Positions 1 through 6,902 of a DNA stretch of 12,545 nt are shown here, piece by piece. Origin of the DNA: an uncultured Collinsella sp. Lineage in GTDB: Bacteria > Actinomycetota > Coriobacteriia > Coriobacteriales > Coriobacteriaceae. A program made the position numbers and the translations under genes. The notes beneath the pieces are model-generated. The model saw nothing but the letters and a program-made list of their open reading frames with translations, was not told the DNA's origin and did no database searches. The stretch covers positions 1 through 12,545 of the forward strand of contig CABRFW010000026.1 of the NCBI GenBank assembly GCA_902470265.1. Direction: 5' to 3'. Within the stretch, counting starts at the first letter, position 1, and each line of letters starts with the position of its first letter.

Positions 1-11
1 GATTTTGGAAT

Positions 12-45
12 AAAAGGGCACCGCAGATGGAGTTCCGCGGCGCCC
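12..45 (-). terminator. Rho-independent terminator of ndk
   Basis: Read on the minus strand, a 9-bp stem (arms 37-45 and 16-24, one G-U pair, 12-base loop) is followed directly by TTTTATT. It lies about 40 bases after the ndk stop codon. A second small hairpin (AGCTTT at 61-66 with AAAGCT at 75-80) sits between the two and has no T tract. Confidence 0.8.
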
Positions 46-83
46 AAGCCACACGCTAACAGCTTTAAGGAGTCAAAGCTGGT

Positions 84-488
84 TTAGCCAAAGAAGCGCT
101 TGATCTCGATCTCGGCGTTCTCCAGGCAGTCGGAGCCGTGGATCACGTTGGCGTTGACATCGACAGCGAAGTCGCCGCGGATGGTACCAGGAGCAGCGTC
201 AAGCGGATTAGTAGCGCCCATGAGGGTGCGCATCTTAGCAACAGCGGAGAGACCGGAAACGACCATCTTGACGACCGGACCGCTCGTCATAAAGTCGCAG
301 AGACCGCCAAAGAAGGGCTTGTCGGCCAGATGGGCGTAGTGCTCCTCGACGGTAGCGCGCTCGAGCGTGGTCATCTCCATGCGCTCGATGACAAGGCCGC
401 TGCGCTCAATGCGAGCAACGATCTCGCCGATCTTGCGGTCGCGCACGGCGTCGGGCTTAATCATGATGAAGGTCTTCTCGATAGCCAT
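84..488 (-). CDS. ndk: Nucleoside diphosphate kinase
   Basis: This cytoplasmic enzyme transfers the gamma phosphate of ATP to nucleoside diphosphates through a phosphohistidine, which balances the NTP and dNTP pools. The 134 residues match the usual bacterial length. The N-terminus (EKTFIMIKPDAV) has the family start with its conserved Lys in IKPDAV, and the active-site motif NVIHGSD places the catalytic histidine at residue 117. The conserved GATNPLDAAPGTIRGDF segment precedes it. The start at 488 is supported by GAAAGG about eight bases upstream. The gene appears to stand alone, with its own promoter-like sequence and a terminator on the left, and is separated from argH by 385 bases. Nothing in it looks unusual. 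Confidence 0.98.
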   Translation of the reverse strand: MAIEKTFIMIKPDAVRDRKIGEIVARIERSGLVIERMEMTTLERATVEEHYAHLADKPFFGGLCDFMTSGPVVKMVVSGLSAVAKMRTLMGATNPLDAAPGTIRGDFAVDVNANVIHGSDCLENAEIEIKRFFG

Positions 489-552
489 AAAAGTAGCCTT
501 TCAAGTAGGTTCGCGCGTGCCCAAGTCCCATTCCGGCACCCGCCTGGACTGC

Positions 553-581
553 ATCGTAACAGAGTTTTAGCTGCAGTTAAA
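553..581 (-). promoter_or_regulatory. Candidate ndk promoter
   Basis: On the minus strand TTTAAC (581-576) and TACGAT (558-553) are separated by 17 bases. The match to the vegetative consensus is partial (three of six and four of six). Initiation near 546 would give a leader of about 58 bases before the ndk start. Confidence 0.4.
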
Positions 582-666
582 CAAAAAGCTGTTTATTGAA
601 ACGTTGCAATTTATTAAAGCGCTCCATATGTGTCACTTCTGTTTCGAAGCCCGATTAGAGTACCAT

Positions 667-707
667 CCGACCGCCCATCAACCGCATCGAACAGAGCAGG
701 CGGTCGG
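667..707. repeat. Inverted repeat, 9-bp arms
   Basis: CCGACCGCC (667-675) and GGCGGTCGG (699-707) are perfect complements around a 23-base spacer. Neither strand has a T tract after it, so it is not an obvious intrinsic terminator. It could be a structured RNA end or a fragment of a dispersed repeat. Confidence 0.5.
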
Positions 708-784
708 TTGCCGCCCGCGAACGTAACCCCTTCACAACCTGCCCAAAGGTCCTACAGAAGTTCTCGACAAGCCCCTCCCCCATA

Positions 785-823
785 GCAACAAAATACGGGC
801 GCCCACATCAGCAGGCGCCCGTA
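785..823 (-). terminator. Rho-independent terminator of argH
   Basis: A 10-bp perfect GC-rich stem (TACGGGCGCC at 794-803 with GGCGCCCGTA at 814-823, loop 804-813) is followed on the minus strand by a T-rich stretch reading TTTTGTTG. It starts 50 bases after the argH stop codon. Confidence 0.8.
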
Positions 824-873
824 AAGTGAAAACGATTTATCAATAAATGGCCAAAACGGCTTCAGCCAAATCC

Positions 874-2304
874 CTACTTTACCCCGTGGCCCATCTCGAC
901 GACCTTAGTCAGCGATCCAAACACGCCCTCGTCGGCCACGAGCTGTGCCTCGGCGCGCTGCAGCTGCACGGCAACGGCGGCAGGGGCGGTGCCGCCCTCG
1001 GTCGTGCGCGCGGCGACAATCGACGGGATGTCGAGCGCCTCGGTAATGTCGCGCTCAAAGAGCGGGCTTGCCTCATGGAACACCTCAAACGGCAGGTCCT
1101 CAAGATTGCAGCCGCGCTTCTCACACATCAGAACCAGATGCCCCACCACGGCATGAGCCTCGCGGAACGGCAGACCACGCTTAGCCAGGTAATCGGCAAC
1201 ATCGGTGGCGGCAAGGTGACCCACGCCGCACTCGCGCGCCATGGCATCCTCGTTGACGGCCCAAGTCGAAATCATACCGGCCATAACCGACAGGCACTGC
1301 ATGAGCGTATGGGCGGTATCGAGCGCGCCCTCCTTGTCCTCCTGCAAATCCTTGTTATAAGCAAGCGGCAGGCCTTTCATGGTCACGAGCAGCTGCACCA
1401 GGTTGCCATACACACGGCCGCTCTTGCCGCGAATAAGCTCGGCAAAGTCGGGATTCTTCTTCTGCGGCATGATAGACGAGCCGGTGGAGTAGGAGTCTGA
1501 AAGCGTGATAAAGCCAAATTCGGAGCTCGACCACAGCACGATCTCCTCGGAAAGACGCGACAGGTGCATCGCCATGACGGATCCGGCGTAATGCAGATCG
1601 AGCAGGAAATCACGGTCGGAAACCGCATCGAGCGAGTTGGGAATCACGCCCGCAAAGCCAAGTTCGGCAGCCGTCATCTGGCGATCGAGCGGATAGCTCG
1701 TACCGGCAAGCGCGGCAGCACCCAGCGGGCAGTTGTCGGCGGCATCAAAGGCGGCCTTCAGGCGCGTAAAGTCGCGCGCGAACATCCAGGAATACGCCAG
1801 CAGATGATGCGAGAGCAGCACGGGCTGAGCGTGCTGCATATGCGTGTAGCCCGGCAGAATCACCTTGTCGTACTTCTTAGCCGCATCCACCAGCACATGG
1901 CGCAGCTCAAGATTGGCCTCCATGAGCTCCTTGGCCAGCGCCTTGACGCCCAGGCGCGTATCGGTCGCCACCTGGTCGTTGCGCGAACGGCCGGTATGCA
2001 AGCGCTTACCGGCCTCGCCGATGCGGCGCGTCAACTCGCTCTCGATGGACATATGAATGTCCTCATCGTTGATATCGAAGGTGAAGTTGCCGGCATCGAT
2101 ATCCTGTTCGATTCCGGTCAGGCCCTTGGCAATCGCCTGCTCGTCCTCGGCACTGATGATGCCCTGGGCCGCCAGCATTTTGGCATGCGCCTTAGAGCCG
2201 GCGATATCCTGCTTATAGAGATGTTTGTCGACCGGCAGCGACGCGCCAAACTCCTGCGTGACCTCGGCCACGCCCGCCTCAAAACGACCGCCCCAAAGAG
2301 CCAT
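874..2304 (-). CDS. argH: Argininosuccinate lyase
   Basis: This cytoplasmic homotetrameric enzyme cleaves argininosuccinate to arginine and fumarate, the last step of arginine synthesis. With the start at 2304 the protein has 476 residues, close to the family norm of about 460, and begins MALWGGRF as is typical. Conserved landmarks in order are TGRSRNDQVATDTR, GYTHMQHAQP (H155 and H158) and the fumarase/aspartase superfamily signature GSSIMPQKKNP (S276-N284), whose second serine (S277) is the expected catalytic acid region. The frame stays open for 25 more codons upstream to a TTG, but that start lacks a Shine-Dalgarno. The ATG at 2304 has AAAGGAG about eight bases before it. argG lies upstream on the same strand, separated by a strong hairpin and a small ORF, so the two genes may not be a simple operon. 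Confidence 0.97.
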   Translation of the reverse strand: MALWGGRFEAGVAEVTQEFGASLPVDKHLYKQDIAGSKAHAKMLAAQGIISAEDEQAIAKGLTGIEQDIDAGNFTFDINDEDIHMSIESELTRRIGEAGKRLHTGRSRNDQVATDTRLGVKALAKELMEANLELRHVLVDAAKKYDKVILPGYTHMQHAQPVLLSHHLLAYSWMFARDFTRLKAAFDAADNCPLGAAALAGTSYPLDRQMTAAELGFAGVIPNSLDAVSDRDFLLDLHYAGSVMAMHLSRLSEEIVLWSSSEFGFITLSDSYSTGSSIMPQKKNPDFAELIRGKSGRVYGNLVQLLVTMKGLPLAYNKDLQEDKEGALDTAHTLMQCLSVMAGMISTWAVNEDAMARECGVGHLAATDVADYLAKRGLPFREAHAVVGHLVLMCEKRGCNLEDLPFEVFHEASPLFERDITEALDIPSIVAARTTEGGTAPAAVAVQLQRAEAQLVADEGVFGSLTKVVEMGHGVK

Positions 2305-2422
2305 GGAACCGTCTCCTTTCTCCAAATACCAAAACAAGCGTCCAAAGCAATGTGCCCTGTCGCTAAAGCGATTTATCAACCGCTAGTTTTACACACTCCC
2401 TGCCGCGCGCGGGGCCATGTGG

Positions 2423-2593
2423 CTAATTTGCAAAGAAGTGACGCACCATGCACTTGGCGCCCAACGTCTCCCTCCGGATGTTGCCCTGCGAACCATCGAT
2501 CCAGGCCTTCAGGCTCATAGGAACGTCCTCGACCCTTACAGCATCGAACTCGGGCGCGAGGGCAAGCAAAGCATGCGCGATAGCATTGAACAT
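2423..2593 (-). CDS. Small hypothetical protein (56 residues)
   Basis: I do not recognise this protein. The frame runs from ATG at 2593 to TAG at 2423-2425 and starts MFNAIAHALLALAPEFDAV, then carries a charged middle and ends RHFFAN. It has a good Shine-Dalgarno: GAGGAG seven to eight bases before the ATG. The first 13 residues could form a short hydrophobic helix, but there is no clear membrane segment or signal peptide. It sits between the argG terminator-like hairpin and argH (118 bases before the argH start) on the same strand, so it may share a transcript with argH. It is not rich in arginine codons at its end and so does not resemble a second leader peptide. It may be a true small protein or the remnant of a longer gene; conservation is unknown. 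Confidence 0.5.
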   Translation of the reverse strand: MFNAIAHALLALAPEFDAVRVEDVPMSLKAWIDGSQGNIRRETLGAKCMVRHFFAN

Positions 2594-2643
2594 AATGGAT
2601 ACTCCTCATATATATAGGCACAGAGCCGCCAAATTGATAGAAG

Positions 2644-2673
2644 GAGCCCCGCCGGACAACCCCGGCGGGGCTC
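2644..2673 (-). terminator. Strong hairpin after argG, probable terminator
   Basis: Two perfect 12-bp GC-rich arms (2644-2655 and 2662-2673) enclose a 6-base loop. On the minus strand the following sequence is only moderately T-rich (CTTCTATCAATTT), so termination may be partial. It lies about 150 bases after the argG stop and before the small ORF and argH. Confidence 0.6.
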
Positions 2674-2826
2674 GGACTCAGCCGCAGACGCGGCATCATA
2701 TATGCGGGCGGAACGTAGGGGCCACCGATGTTAAGAAGTGTCAGCAAGCATAACGAAAGGTAGGGACCCCGTGCGCCCGTTATGTATCACGCGGATGGGC
2801 CGCGCGGATACCAAGGGAAGGAGGCG

Positions 2827-4053
2827 CTAGGCCTGGGCAGCAGCAGAGCTGGGGCCCTGGACCTTTGCCCACGTCTTGAGCGACAGCGTATCGATCTCGA
2901 TAAAGCCGGCGCTGGCCTTCTCGTCAAACGTGGTGTCGCGGTCGTAGGTAGCCAGGCCGTAGTCGTAGAGGCTGAAGGGACTCTTGCGGCCGACGACATG
3001 GCAGTTGCCCTTAAAGAACTTCAGACGGACAGTGCCGGTCACGAACTTCTGGGTATCGGCCATAAAGGCGTCGAGCGCGTTCTTGAGCGGGCTGTACCAC
3101 TGGCCGTTGTACACGGCGGTGGCCCAATCCTGCTCGAGCTTGATCTTGGTCTTGAGCAGGTCGCCCTCGACGCAGATGTCCTCGAGCGCCTTGTGGGCGG
3201 TGATGAGCGTCAGGGCGCCGGGAACCTCATAGCACTCGCGGCTCTTGAGGCCCACCAGACGATCCTCGACCAGGTCAAGACGGCCAAAGCCGTTGTCGCC
3301 CGAAATCTTGTTGAGGGCGATGACGATCTCGGAGAGCTTCATCTTCTTGCCGTCGACGGCGACAGGCTTGCCGGCCTCAAACTCGATCTCGGTATAGGTC
3401 GGGGTGTCAGGCGTGTCCTCGGGGTTCTTGGTCATAACCCAAGCGTCATCGAGCGGCTCATTCCAAGGGTCCTCCAGGTGACCGCACTCGATGGCGCGAC
3501 CCCACAGGTTGTCGTCGATGGAGTAGGGGTTGTCGTTGGCACCCTCGGGAACCGGCACGTTGTGGGCGTGGGCATAGGCGACCTCGTCGGGACGGCACTT
3601 CAGGTCCCACTCGCGAACCGGGGCGATAACCTTGAGCTCGGGGTCGAGGGCCTTGACGGCGGCCTCAAAACGGACCTGATCGTTACCTTTGCCAGTGCAG
3701 CCGTGGGCGACGTAGGTCGCGCCAAACTCGTGGGCGACCTCAACAAGCTTCTTGGCAAGCAGCGGGCGAGACAGGGCGGAGAGCAGCGGATACTTATTCT
3801 CGTACATGGAGTTTGCGGCGATGGCTTTGGTCAGGAACTCATCGGAGAACTCGTCGCGCAGGTCGAGCACCTGGCAATCGAGAACGCCCAGGTCGAGCGC
3901 CTTCTGCTTCTTGGCATCCAGTCCGGTCTCTTCCTGGCCCACGTTGCCGCAGACGCAAACGACATCGAGATTCTTCTCGTCCTGGAGCCACTTGACACAT
4001 ACGGATGTATCAAGACCACCGGAATATGCGAGAACGACTTTTTCCTTGCTCAT
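2827..4053 (-). CDS. argG: Argininosuccinate synthase
   Basis: This cytoplasmic enzyme joins citrulline and aspartate using ATP (released as AMP and pyrophosphate) to make argininosuccinate, the penultimate step of arginine synthesis. The protein has 408 residues, the normal length. The N-type ATP pyrophosphatase P-loop is clear near the start (LAYSGGLDTS, residues 8-17), followed by the conserved AHGCTGKGNDQVRFE segment and by YSIDDNLWGRAIECG in the second half. The ATG at 4053 is chosen because GAAAGG lies about nine bases upstream and the protein then begins MSKEKVVLAYSGG; the 17 codons further upstream have no ribosome binding site. argH follows on the same strand. A short arginine-rich ORF precedes it on the same strand and probably regulates it. 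Confidence 0.98.
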   Translation of the reverse strand: MSKEKVVLAYSGGLDTSVCVKWLQDEKNLDVVCVCGNVGQEETGLDAKKQKALDLGVLDCQVLDLRDEFSDEFLTKAIAANSMYENKYPLLSALSRPLLAKKLVEVAHEFGATYVAHGCTGKGNDQVRFEAAVKALDPELKVIAPVREWDLKCRPDEVAYAHAHNVPVPEGANDNPYSIDDNLWGRAIECGHLEDPWNEPLDDAWVMTKNPEDTPDTPTYTEIEFEAGKPVAVDGKKMKLSEIVIALNKISGDNGFGRLDLVEDRLVGLKSRECYEVPGALTLITAHKALEDICVEGDLLKTKIKLEQDWATAVYNGQWYSPLKNALDAFMADTQKFVTGTVRLKFFKGNCHVVGRKSPFSLYDYGLATYDRDTTFDEKASAGFIEIDTLSLKTWAKVQGPSSAAAQA

Positions 4054-4110
4054 GGCTGTTTCCTTTCGCCCTTGGTAGCTAGTTAGAACATCGGTCAGTT
4101 GCAAGTCACC

Positions 4111-4267
4111 TTGAGGTCAAAAACCGTGCAATATCAGGTTATTCAGCAGAATGCATCACAGGCATGCCCTAGAAACATGCGGCTATGTCGTGCTTAGAAC
4201 CCAACGACCTCAAAATGACTCTGTTGAGGCATTGCGCCCCATGCGGACAGAGACGATTGTTATCGTC
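4111..4267 (-). promoter_or_regulatory. Candidate attenuator pairings in the argG leader RNA
   Basis: Three complementary pairs are visible on the transcribed (minus) strand. GACGAT (4267-4262) pairs with ATCGTC (4257-4252) across the loop AACA; it covers the last arginine codons and the stop of the leader peptide. CCTCAA (4229-4224) pairs with TTGAGG (4213-4208). The same TTGAGGTC (4213-4206) can instead pair over 8 bp with GACCTCAA (4118-4111), directly after a run of five T (4123-4119). The last two pairings exclude each other. No classic GC-rich stem with a long T tract was found before argG, so whether the switch controls transcription or translation is inference. Confidence 0.4.
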
Positions 4268-4334
4268 GTCGGGAAATTGCGCGCTGGCGTCGGATGGCAT
4301 TGTCTGCAGTGGTGATGATCTTTACGAACTGCAT
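4260..4334 (-). CDS. Putative arginine-rich leader peptide of argG
   Basis: A 24-codon ORF (ATG 4334, TAA 4262-4260) begins MQFVKIITT and ends IRRQRAISRRR. Six of the last ten sense codons are arginine (CGA CGC, CGC, then CGA CGA CGA immediately before TAA). It has a strong Shine-Dalgarno, GAAAGGAGAGGCAG before the ATG, equal to those of the full-length genes here. It lies on the argG strand with its stop 206 bases before the argG start. By analogy with the his, trp and leu leader peptides, ribosomes stalling on arginine codons when charged tRNA-Arg is scarce would change the folding of the downstream RNA and relieve attenuation of argG. What is seen is the ORF, its ribosome binding site, orientation and codon pattern; the regulatory role is inferred. 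It could also be a chance ORF. Confidence 0.65.
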   Translation of the reverse strand: MQFVKIITTADNAIRRQRAISRRR

Positions 4335-4373
4335 CTGCCTCTCCTTTCACCTATCGCCGGGCGCAATTCTAAT

Positions 4374-4401
4374 ATCGTAAACGGTACCTTTTCCTCGGTA
4401 A
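4374..4401 (-). promoter_or_regulatory. Candidate promoter for leader peptide and argG
   Basis: On the minus strand TTACCG (4401-4396) and TACGAT (4379-4374) are 16 bases apart, giving initiation near 4367 and a 5' leader of about 33 bases before the leader-peptide ATG. The match is weak. An alternative is TTGTGC (4465-4460) with TAATAT (4443-4438), also 16 bases apart. No clear ARG-box palindrome for ArgR is visible near either. Confidence 0.3.
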
Positions 4402-4567
4402 GCGGTTGTTTTTCCGTCTCCGTTTTCGATGGTCGCTATATTACGCTAAAGTGCCCGCAGCACAAGCGACAAATTCAAATTTCTGAAAAGTTTTTTCATT
4501 AGTTTGTGAATTGCAGTGCAAATACGCACCATTCCTGCGAAAATACGCTCGACTACTAGTTGATGGT

Positions 4568-4573
4568 TATAAC
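4568..4573 (+). promoter_or_regulatory. Possible -10 element for the HAD gene
   Basis: TATAAC matches the vegetative -10 consensus in five of six positions and lies 35 bases before the HAD start codon. No good -35 is seen at the expected distance. Upstream, two similar stretches (TGCAAATACGC at 4517 and TGCGAAAATACGC at 4536) could form a binding site. Confidence 0.3.
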
Positions 4574-4608
4574 GTCTGAAACAATCTCGAAACGAAAGGC
4601 GCATTTTT

Positions 4609-5436
4609 ATGCAAACTTACGAATCGGACGCCAACATCGGCAACATTAAGATTCTCGCCGTCGATATGGACAAGACGCTGCTGACCGACGAGCGTGTGCT
4701 GCCCCAGGGTCTTGATGAGCGCCTGGACAAGCTCGCCGACGCCGGCATCGTATTCTGCCCCGCCAGCGGACGTCCCGCCCCCAAGCTCGAGGAGATGTTC
4801 GAGGGCATCAAGAACCGCCTCGCCTTTTGTCCCGACAACGGAGCTTGCGTGATCTATCGCGGCAGCTATATCTATAAAAGCAATATTGACGTGGAGCTGT
4901 ATCAGCAGGTCTTGAACCGTGCCTCGGAGGATCCTCGCGCTGTCCCCGTCCTGTGCTGCTTCGACGAGTTCTACGTGCTTGCCCGCGACCATCAATACCA
5001 CGACGAGATCAGCGTCTACTACAACACAATCAACTACGTAGACAGCTTTGAGGGCATTGATTTCGAGTCCAACAAGATTTCGGTCTTCTTCCCCGGCTAC
5101 GACGCCGAGCCCGCTTTCCGCGAGACCTATAGCCCCGAGTTCTCGGACAAACTCTACGTCACCAACGCTGGGCGCGAGTGGATCGACTTTATGAACCTGG
5201 GCGTCGACAAGGGCGCCGGCGTCGCTCACCTGTGCGAGCACCTGGGCATCGATATTGCCGATGCTGCCGCCGTGGGCGATACCTACAACGACATCCCCAT
5301 GCTGGAGCGCGTCGGGCATAGCTTTATCGTGGACAATGCCGAGGAGCATATGAACGCGCATGCCAAGTGGCGTATTCCGAGCAACAACGACGGGGGCGTA
5401 CTGACGCTCATCGACGCCATCTTGGCGGCTCGTTAA
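4609..5436 (+). CDS. Cof-type HAD-IIB family phosphatase
   Basis: This is a haloacid dehalogenase superfamily hydrolase, probably a cytoplasmic phosphatase for sugar phosphates or a related small metabolite; the substrate cannot be read from the sequence. Motif I is AVDMDKT with nucleophile D19 and acid/base D21. Motif II is the serine in CPASGRP (S53). Motif III is probably K201 in VDKGAGV, and motif IV is GDTYND (D224, D228). The 80-200 residue region between motifs II and III fits a type IIB cap, and 275 residues is typical of the Cof group. GAAAGG lies about ten bases before the ATG. It is divergent from argG and followed by a gap rich in inverted repeats. Nothing links it to arginine metabolism beyond position. 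Confidence 0.9.
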   Translation: MQTYESDANIGNIKILAVDMDKTLLTDERVLPQGLDERLDKLADAGIVFCPASGRPAPKLEEMFEGIKNRLAFCPDNGACVIYRGSYIYKSNIDVELYQQVLNRASEDPRAVPVLCCFDEFYVLARDHQYHDEISVYYNTINYVDSFEGIDFESNKISVFFPGYDAEPAFRETYSPEFSDKLYVTNAGREWIDFMNLGVDKGAGVAHLCEHLGIDIADAAAVGDTYNDIPMLERVGHSFIVDNAEEHMNAHAKWRIPSNNDGGVLTLIDAILAAR

Positions 5437-5447
5437 CGTTGCTCGTC

Positions 5448-5493
5448 GGACCTGACCGGGCGAGGCGGGTAAGTTTTTCGTTCGGTCAGGTCC
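5448..5493. repeat. Perfect 10-bp inverted repeat after the HAD gene
   Basis: GGACCTGACC (5448-5457) and GGTCAGGTCC (5484-5493) enclose a 26-base spacer containing a run of five T (5474-5478). It begins 12 bases after the HAD stop codon. It may be part of a transcript end or of a dispersed palindromic element. Confidence 0.6.
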
Positions 5494-5503
5494 TGGGCTC
5501 GCT

Positions 5504-5528
5504 CGGAAAGCACATTAAGTGCTTTCCG
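5504..5528. repeat. Perfect 10-bp hairpin, possible terminator
   Basis: CGGAAAGCAC (5504-5513) and GTGCTTTCCG (5519-5528) pair around the 5-base loop ATTAA. No T tract follows on either strand. It lies in the convergent gap between the HAD gene and the aminotransferase, together with the preceding repeat. The rest of the gap (5529-5672) is GC-rich, with a small GCC/GGC hairpin and short T runs, and holds no recognisable gene. Confidence 0.6.
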
Positions 5529-5672
5529 GCTCGTGCGGAATCTACGAAAACCTTGCGCCCGGCCTTCGGCGGCGCGGCCTGCGGTGACTTTGGGGCAGCC
5601 CGGTTTTCCGTTGAGCGACGCCCCCACGCATAATCCTTATGTCGGTGGGCTGATGTGTTGCGTCCCTGATGG

Positions 5673-6809
5673 CTATAGGGTTGAGACGAAGGTGGACAGG
5701 CGGTGGAGGCCTTCGTCCAGGTTTTCGTCGGAGACGCAGTAGCTTAGGCGGATGTGGCCTTCGGTGCCGAAGCAGTTTCCAGGGACTAGGGCTACGTTTG
5801 CCTCTTTGATGGCTTTGATGCAGAAGTCTTCGCTGGTTAGGCCGAACTTTTTGATGCTCGGGAAAGTGTAGAAGGCTCCTGCGGGCTCTACTACGTCGAG
5901 GCCCATGGCGTCTAAGGCCGCGAGTACGCGTTCGCGACGGGCTCGGTAGACTTCGAGCATGGGGGTTGGGTCGACGGTCAGGGCTCGGGCTGCGGCGTCC
6001 ATCTCGAAGGAGACGGCGCTCGATACTAAGTATTGGTGAGCCTTGGCGATCTCGGCGATGACGGGTGCCGCTGCCGCGAGCCAGCCCAGGCGCCAGCCGG
6101 TCATGGACCAGGGCTTGGAGAAGCTCTCGATGATGACCGTCTGTTCACGCAGCTCCGGGTGACGCTGGGCAAAGCGCTCGTAGCCGTCCACGTAGACCAG
6201 GCGGTTGTATACGTCGTCGCAGACCACGTAGATGCCCGCCTGCTCTGCCACGCGCGCCACGGCGTCGAGCGAAGCCGCGTTGAGGATGCAACCCGTAGGA
6301 TTGTTGGGCGTGCAGATGACGATGGCCTTGGTCGCCGGCGTCACGCAAGCACGAAGTGCGTCCTCGTCAATCTGGAATTGCGCAGGCTCCGTATCCAAAA
6401 AGACCGCCTTGGCGTGGTTGGCCACGACGATGCTCTCGTACAGGCCAAAGGCAGGCGTGGGGATGATGACCTCGTCGCCGGGGTTGAGCATAGCCATGAA
6501 TGTTGCCGACAGTGCCTCGGTCGCACCGTCGGTCAGGATGACCTCATCGGCGGAAAACGTAAGGCCCGCGTCCCCCATGTAGGCAGATAACGCCTCACGC
6601 AGGGCGGGGCGCCCGTTGTTGGGCGGATAGTGCGTGTCACCGCGGTCCAGTGCGGCGGTCACCTCGGCGCTAATCACATCGGGCGTGGGAAAATCGGGCT
6701 CGCCAAGCGCAAGCGCGATGCACCCCGGGTGCTGGGCGGCGAGCGCGTTGATTCGGCGGATACCGGAGGGCTTGAGCGTGGCAAGCGAGGTATTCATGGG
6801 CAGTCGCAT
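5673..6809 (-). CDS. Class I/II PLP-dependent aminotransferase
   Basis: This cytoplasmic pyridoxal-phosphate enzyme is probably an aspartate or aromatic amino acid aminotransferase type protein of fold type I. The 378 residues fit the family. Landmarks are the N-terminal ALGEPDFPTP, the TDGATEAL cofactor region, TPNNPTG around residues 165-172, DDVYNRLVY, and SFSKPWSMTGWRLGW, in which K232 should form the Schiff base with PLP. RLSYCVS near the C-terminus carries the expected carboxylate-binding arginine. The start at 6809 has GAAAGGAACGCC just before the ATG; an in-frame ATG four codons later lacks a well placed site. It is convergent with the HAD gene and divergent from the 220-residue gene. 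The exact amino acid substrate cannot be assigned. Confidence 0.93.
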   Translation of the reverse strand: MRLPMNTSLATLKPSGIRRINALAAQHPGCIALALGEPDFPTPDVISAEVTAALDRGDTHYPPNNGRPALREALSAYMGDAGLTFSADEVILTDGATEALSATFMAMLNPGDEVIIPTPAFGLYESIVVANHAKAVFLDTEPAQFQIDEDALRACVTPATKAIVICTPNNPTGCILNAASLDAVARVAEQAGIYVVCDDVYNRLVYVDGYERFAQRHPELREQTVIIESFSKPWSMTGWRLGWLAAAAPVIAEIAKAHQYLVSSAVSFEMDAAARALTVDPTPMLEVYRARRERVLAALDAMGLDVVEPAGAFYTFPSIKKFGLTSEDFCIKAIKEANVALVPGNCFGTEGHIRLSYCVSDENLDEGLHRLSTFVSTL

Positions 6810-6902
6810 GGCGTTCCTTTCGTAAGGGTTGCACTAGGATAGCGCGGCGGGGCGCCGCCGGACGGTGTAACCTAAACGGAAACCAACCGGAAAGGAGGCA
6901 GC

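Larger units (their letters stand above)
489..873. other. Intergenic region between argH and ndk
   Basis: The stretch of 385 bases holds the ndk ribosome binding site and candidate promoter at the left, an AT-rich patch (about 566-625), a 9-bp perfect inverted repeat (667-675 with 699-707) and the argH terminator at the right. A 42-codon open frame on the minus strand (783 to 655) has no Shine-Dalgarno and is not called as a gene. Confidence 0.7.

Noticed and set aside
655..783. Minus-strand 42-codon open frame between argH and ndk
   Set aside because: No Shine-Dalgarno precedes its ATG, it starts right after the argH terminator, and it spans an inverted repeat; coding status cannot be supported.
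2305..2379. Upstream TTG start extending argH by 25 residues
   Set aside because: No Shine-Dalgarno is present there, the extra residues do not fit the family N-terminus, and the ATG at 2304 has a strong site.
2782..4086. Long plus-strand open frame of 434 codons
   Set aside because: It is antisense to argG, whose P-loop and conserved motifs make it certain. GC-rich codon bias explains the open complementary frame.
4185..4502. Plus-strand 105-codon open frame in the argG/HAD gap
   Set aside because: Its composition does not look protein-like and it has no convincing ribosome binding site. It runs antisense to the better supported leader ORF.
4054..4608. ArgR ARG-box in the argG upstream region
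   Set aside because: TGAATAA-like half sites occur (for example minus strand near 4145) but no paired 18-base palindrome was found. Absence is not proof.
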